This document shows, piece after piece, positions 33,538 to 36,825 of a stretch of 36,825 nucleotides of DNA. The DNA comes from Actinomycetes bacterium. Its GTDB lineage: Bacteria; Actinomycetota; Acidimicrobiia; Acidimicrobiales; Palsa-688. Every line of letters begins with the position of its first letter. The stretch's first letter is position 1. The translations under genes and the position numbers were made by a program. The notes beneath the pieces were generated by a model. It saw only the letters and a list, made by a program, of their open reading frames with translations. It did not search any database and was not told where the DNA came from. The DNA lies in NCBI GenBank assembly GCA_021838445.1, contig JAKCDU010000034.1:1-36825 (forward strand), given 5' to 3'.

Positions 33538-34209
33538 TCAGGCGCCGGGGACGGTCAGCTGGGCCGACCGGGTGACGCAGGTGAGGAAGAGCCACTCGTG
33601 GTCGGGCCAGTCCACGCTGGTGATGGCTTGGGGGACGGTGATCAAGCCGTGCAGGCTGAACCACAGGACGGCGGTGTCGGCGAAAGCGTCCGTGCTGGCC
33701 GACGCCCCCGCATCGATGCACGCCTGGATGGCCTCGGTGACCAACTTGATGGCGGCGGTCATCAGTGGGCCGGTCTCGGCCATGACCCGACCCTGGGCTT
33801 GCCAATCATCGACAAAGTGCCGCCCGACGAGAACGCCGTAGCGACCCGGTCGGCTCTGGCCGTAGCTCACGTAGGTCCGGCACAGAGCCAAGAGCCTCTT
33901 CACCGGATCCGACTCGGAGGCCGCGGCTTGGCGCAGCATGTCGAGCAGAGCGGTGAGCTCACGGGCTACGACGGCGTCGATTATGGCCGTGCGGTCGGAG
34001 AAGTGGGGGGCGATGGACGGGGCGGCGATCCCTACCTCTCGAGCTATCCCCCGGAGGGTGACAGCCTCCTCGCTGCCGGTCCGCTCCAGGATGGCGGTGG
34101 CGGCGGCGAGGATGTCTTCCCGCAGCAGCGACCCCTCGCCTCGGCGATTCCGCGGCCTCGGCGGTCGGGACTGAACCGCTGGGGCTCCTTCGACCGATAC
34201 ATTTGCCAT
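33538..34209 (-). CDS. TetR family transcriptional regulator
   Basis: This 223-residue repressor starts at ATG 34209 (MANVSVEGAPAVQSRPPRP). The basic N-terminal arm (PRPRNRRGEGSLLREDIL) leads to the TetR helix-turn-helix at about 35-75 (EEAVTLRGIAREVGIAAPSI, APHFSDRTAIIDAVV). The C-terminal part carries a TetR_C_13/33-like ligand domain with SRPGRYGVLVGRHFVDDW and TVLWFSLHGLITVPQAI. It probably represses itself through the inverted repeat 3 nt upstream of its start, and perhaps neighbouring genes. The ligand is unknown. The next gene on the same strand upstream is the LLM oxidoreductase. Confidence 0.95.
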   Translation of the reverse strand: MANVSVEGAPAVQSRPPRPRNRRGEGSLLREDILAAATAILERTGSEEAVTLRGIAREVGIAAPSIAPHFSDRTAIIDAVVARELTALLDMLRQAAASESDPVKRLLALCRTYVSYGQSRPGRYGVLVGRHFVDDWQAQGRVMAETGPLMTAAIKLVTEAIQACIDAGASASTDAFADTAVLWFSLHGLITVPQAITSVDWPDHEWLFLTCVTRSAQLTVPGA

Positions 34210-34211
34210 AA

Positions 34212-34247
34212 AATCTTACCTTTGTAAGGTTACGGTCAATAATTATA
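34212..34247 (-). promoter_or_regulatory. TetR promoter with operator
   Basis: A perfect TATAAT (minus strand, 34242-34247) is followed downstream by an inverted repeat AATCTTAC-CTTT-GTAAGGTT (34212-34231, one mismatch in 8-bp arms; core CTTAC/GTAAG). The operator would cover roughly +5 to +25 of the transcript, ending 3 nt before the ATG, a classic layout for autorepression. Confidence 0.75.
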
Positions 34248-34289
34248 GCTTGATGATCTGTGATCGCTTCGTCGAGCCCTCGGGTTGGT

Positions 34290-35174
34290 CTACAGCCGGG
34301 CGGCTTCAATGTCGGCCAAGCGGTCCATGGCGGGGGCGAAGGTGGACTCCAGCCAGCCGGCCGGATCATCGCCGACCGGTCCGGTGACCAGGGTCGATAC
34401 GCCCACCGAGGCTAGGGACTCGGCCGCCGTCACGACCTCGGCGAGGCCGGCGCCGGGCGCCAGGTCCCGGAAGCTGGCCGTGACCTCGATCTCGTTGGGG
34501 TCACGTCCGAAGTCGTCGCAGTGGCGGCGGAGCACGTCGAGCTTGTGGGCGATCTCGTCGCGGCCACCGAAGAAGTTGCAGGCGTCGGCGTAGCGGGCCA
34601 CGAGGCGCAGGGTCTTGCGTTCGCCACCCCCGCCGATGAGGATGCGGGGCCGGGGTTGGCTGAGCGGCGGCGGGCTGCAGAGCGTTTCGGCGAGCTGGTA
34701 GTGGCGCCCCTCGAACGGGCCGTTGTCTTCGCTCCACATCTGCCGGCAGATCTGCAGGGTCTCCTCGAGCATCTCGAATCGATCGGTCAGCGGTGGGAAG
34801 GGGACACCCAGGCCGCGGTGCTCCCGTTCGTACCAAGCCGCCCCGAGGCCGAGCTCGGCCCGCCCCTGGGACAGCACGTCGAGGGTGGTGACGGTCTTGG
34901 CCAGGAGCCCGGGATGGCGGTAGGTCACGCCGGTGACGAGCAGGCGTAACCGGAGGCGTTCGGTGGCGGCGGCCACGAACCCGAGGGCGGTGTAGCCCTC
35001 CAGCATGGGGTCCTCGGCCGGCGCCATCTGCTCCATCTGGAAGAAGTGGTCCATGAACGACAGGGTCCGCACACCGATGGCCTCGGCCCGCCGGGCCAGG
35101 TCGACGACCCCGGGCCCGATCCCCGCCGGGCCGCCGGCCCAGTCGAAGCGGTGAACATGAAGATCCAGGTGCAT
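34290..35174 (-). CDS. LLM-class F420-dependent oxidoreductase
   Basis: This is a 294-residue member of the luciferase-like superfamily, TIGR03560-like subgroup. The N-terminal MHLDLHVHRFDWAGGPAGI and LARRAEAIGVRTLSFMDHFF, RLRLLVTGVTYRHPGLLAKT (the conserved 'RHP..lAk...tlD' motif), RAELGLGAAWYEREHRGLG, RFEMLEETLQICRQMWS and ILIGGGGERKTLRLVARYAD follow the family order. These enzymes use F420 (or FMN) for hydride transfer; the substrate is not known. It starts at ATG 35174 and is followed by the TetR gene (intervening 80 nt), so the regulator may control this gene's transcript. Confidence 0.92.
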   Translation of the reverse strand: MHLDLHVHRFDWAGGPAGIGPGVVDLARRAEAIGVRTLSFMDHFFQMEQMAPAEDPMLEGYTALGFVAAATERLRLRLLVTGVTYRHPGLLAKTVTTLDVLSQGRAELGLGAAWYEREHRGLGVPFPPLTDRFEMLEETLQICRQMWSEDNGPFEGRHYQLAETLCSPPPLSQPRPRILIGGGGERKTLRLVARYADACNFFGGRDEIAHKLDVLRRHCDDFGRDPNEIEVTASFRDLAPGAGLAEVVTAAESLASVGVSTLVTGPVGDDPAGWLESTFAPAMDRLADIEAARL

Positions 35175-35263
35175 CCGACCTGTATATCAACCCCAGCCGA
35201 GCGGTCCGGGGGCGGCCAGGGTCGGATGCGGTTCGGGGGCGGCCTGGGGGCGGTCCGCCGTGT

Positions 35264-35297
35264 GGTCCGGGGGGTCAGCCGGTCCGGGGGGTCAGCC
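35264..35297. repeat. Tandem 17-nt direct repeat at the HDOD gene end
   Basis: GGTCCGGGGGGTCAGCC occurs twice head to tail (35264-35280 and 35281-35297). The second copy contains the stop codon (TCA on plus, TGA on minus) and last codons of the HDOD gene. The first copy lies just downstream. Confidence 0.85.
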
Positions 35298-36164
35298 GAT
35301 CCCGAGCGCTTGGCTGATGTGCTCGGTCCGCTCGGTCACGTCCTGGATCAGGGCGTGTAAGCGGCGGGCGTCGAGGCTGACGTTGGGGGGGATACGGGTG
35401 TGCAGCTCTTGCCAGACGGTTTCCTCCTCGGCTTCGGCGTACCCGGAGCGATCGGGTCGGGCCGACGGGAACATGGCCAGGTCGGCGAAGCGGACCACCG
35501 AGGTGAGCAGAGCTTCGGGCGGGAGGTTGCGGTCGTGGTGGTGGAGCACGACCTGGCCGATCAGATCGGGGATGCCCCACTGCTCGCAGGCGATGGCCCC
35601 CAACTCGGCGTGGTTGACCCCGCAGATGGACTTCTCGATCTCGGTGAGATCCTCTGGTCCCTCCCAGTTCCCCTCGTCGATCTGGCGCAACCGTTCGGGG
35701 GCCTCCTGGAACATGACGAAGCGCCCCACGTCGTGCAAGAGGCCAGCGGTGTAGGCCTCATCGGGATTGACCCGGACACCGGTGATGTGACCACAGACGG
35801 CCTTGGCCGCCGAGGCCACCTGCAGGGCGTGGCGCCACAAGCTTCGGTCCCACGAGTCGCGGGGAACGAACACCCGGGTCACGCCGGAGCTGACCACCAG
35901 GTTGGCGGCGTAATCGGCGCCGATGCGGGTCACCGCCGCAGCGATGGTGGTGATGGGAGCGAGGGGGGAGCTGGCCGCCGAGTTGGCCGCGGCCATCACC
36001 TGGGTCGAGAAGTTCGGCTCGGATTCGACGGTGGCGATCACCTCGTCGGGATAGTCCTCGTCGTCCCGGTTGAGGCGCAGCAGCTTGACCACCACCGACG
36101 GCAGCACGGGTAATTCCCGCAGGTGGCCTTCCAACCGTTCCCGCAAGTTCGCATCGGTGCTCAC
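35292..36164 (-). CDS. HDOD domain protein
   Basis: This is a 290-residue cytoplasmic signalling protein with start ATG 36164 (MSTDANLRERLEGHLRELPV). The HDOD domain spans about residues 15-210: LPVLPSVVVKLLRLNRDDED, IATVESEPNFSTQVMAAANS, AAVTRIGADYAANLVVSSGV, and an HD-type pair retained in part as GLLHDVGRFVMFQ and NHAELGAIACEQWGIPDLI, VVLHHHD. The presence of HD-like residues suggests it may still bind metal. HDOD proteins act in cyclic-nucleotide or chemotaxis/stress signalling, usually as regulatory scaffolds. No GGDEF, EAL or kinase domain is fused here, and no partner gene is adjacent. Confidence 0.92.
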   Translation of the reverse strand: MSTDANLRERLEGHLRELPVLPSVVVKLLRLNRDDEDYPDEVIATVESEPNFSTQVMAAANSAASSPLAPITTIAAAVTRIGADYAANLVVSSGVTRVFVPRDSWDRSLWRHALQVASAAKAVCGHITGVRVNPDEAYTAGLLHDVGRFVMFQEAPERLRQIDEGNWEGPEDLTEIEKSICGVNHAELGAIACEQWGIPDLIGQVVLHHHDRNLPPEALLTSVVRFADLAMFPSARPDRSGYAEAEEETVWQELHTRIPPNVSLDARRLHALIQDVTERTEHISQALGIG

Positions 36165-36744
36165 CGGCGCACTCCTCGTTGCTCTATCCGAGTGGGCCGT
36201 GGCGTGTCCCCCTCGGTCTCCTTCATTCCGGGGTGTCGACTATCGGCGAGCTACTGACCGGGTAATCGGGTGGAAGAACGCACCCCCAACTCTCTCCCAT
36301 TCTCGCAGAACGGGCGTCCTCAGTTCTGCGATGGCGGGCTGAGCGCCGAAGCATCGAGGTTTGACAAGCCGGCTGGAGGTGGACCCGCACACCCCGGACA
36401 CTTTAAGCCCGCAATTTGTCGACGTGGAAGACGTTGGGGATCGGGTTCCGATGGGCCCATCCGTCGAGGAGATAGGTCCCTGCTCGGCGGCCTCGGCTCG
36501 GCGAGGTTCCCAACATGCGACCCGGCGCGGCCGCGGCGTAGGTGCCGACCAAGCCGACTGTCGGTCCCGGCCCGAACGTCTTCCCCACCGACGCGCCCAC
36601 CACGCTCGGGGTGGCTGGGACCGGGTCACCGCTCGCGACCTGGGGAGTGCGGGCGAAGGGCGAGACCGCAGGGGAGTGACGGGCCGGTAGTATTGGCTTT
36701 CAGTTTGCGCGGTCCGCCGCGGGATCCCCAAGGAGACGTCCGCT
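36165..36744. other. 580-nt region without a recognised gene
   Basis: Frames are open on both strands but read as Arg/Pro/Ser-rich translations without ribosome sites or family motifs. It contains a perfect 9-bp inverted repeat TCGCAGAAC-11-GTTCTGCGA (36303-36331), and the 3' end carries the promoter and leader of the helicase gene (TAGTAT at 36688-36693 is a possible -10). A decayed gene cannot be excluded. Confidence 0.5.
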
Positions 36745-36825
36745 GTGACCGACCGGGCCGGCGAGCAGCCGCTCAGCTTCACCACTCTGGCGCTGCGCGC
36801 CGAACTACTCGAGACGCTCGGCGAG
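36745..36825 (+). CDS. Probable DEAD-box RNA helicase, N-terminus (cut by window edge)
   Basis: GTG 36745 follows AAGGAG at a 9-nt spacing. The 27 codons in the window read VTDRAGEQPLSFTTLALRAE then LLETLGE. The pattern 'sF..L.L...ll..l.e.G' is the segment just before the Q-motif of DEAD-box ATP-dependent RNA helicases. None of the catalytic motifs is inside the window, so the call is provisional. Confidence 0.6.
   Translation, partial: MTDRAGEQPLSFTTLALRAELLETLGE

Noticed and set aside
36403-36603. 66-codon minus-strand frame ending NPIPNVFHVDKLRA
   Set aside because: The end looks protein-like but the start lacks a ribosome site and no family is recognisable.

Overview
This is a very GC-rich stretch of chromosome, probably from an uncultivated or little-studied actinobacterium of the class Acidimicrobiia. 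The evidence is a secreted protein built from GYWLVASDGG-type repeats, an actinobacterial-looking cytochrome b start preceded by a tiny membrane protein, two F420-type luciferase-family oxidoreductases, DUF427 and PNPOx-like proteins, GTG starts and many 4-nt gene overlaps. This placement is inference: no rRNA, tRNA or phage gene was seen.

Layout. 1-322 (minus): start of a cytochrome b gene running off the left edge, preceded by a 59-residue single-span membrane protein. 619-5745: DedA protein, two tandem PNPOx-like paralogues, a methyltransferase, a decayed DedA/COG4705 mosaic, and a complete ABC-2 exporter (ATPase plus permease). 5964-12223: VOC protein, aldo/keto reductase, R2-like diiron protein behind a perfect palindrome, a large membrane-anchored beta-propeller protein and an LLM oxidoreductase. 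12405-14613: hypothetical protein, DUF167, a Phd/VapC-type toxin-antitoxin pair, a tandem-repeat tract and DUF427. 14791-17898 (minus): an operon of overlapping genes, ATPase remnant > ABC permease > histidine kinase > NarL-type regulator. The ATPase has lost its whole catalytic core in frame. 18206-25059: two anchored surface proteins, VOC plus pgi, patatin-like phospholipase, a MarR remnant and the GYWLVASDGG-repeat protein. 25144-26950: thiC under a TPP riboswitch.

27091-30543 holds small accessory genes: a DinB-like stub, two VOC proteins, a GNAT acetyltransferase, a two-gene unit of unknown function with atypical codon use, and an orphan 126-residue protein. 30880-33464 is a second two-component system whose regulator and kinase genes are separated by a 353-nt, hairpin-rich leader. 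33538-36164 carries an autoregulated-looking TetR gene, an LLM oxidoreductase and an HDOD protein. A 580-nt stretch without a recognisable gene follows, then the first 27 codons of a probable DEAD-box helicase.

No defence island, CRISPR array, insertion sequence or biosynthetic cluster is evident. The least explained elements are the core-less ABC ATPase in an otherwise intact sensory/export operon, the DedA/COG4705 mosaic, the unknown gene pair at 28137-28615, and the structured leader at 31552-31904.
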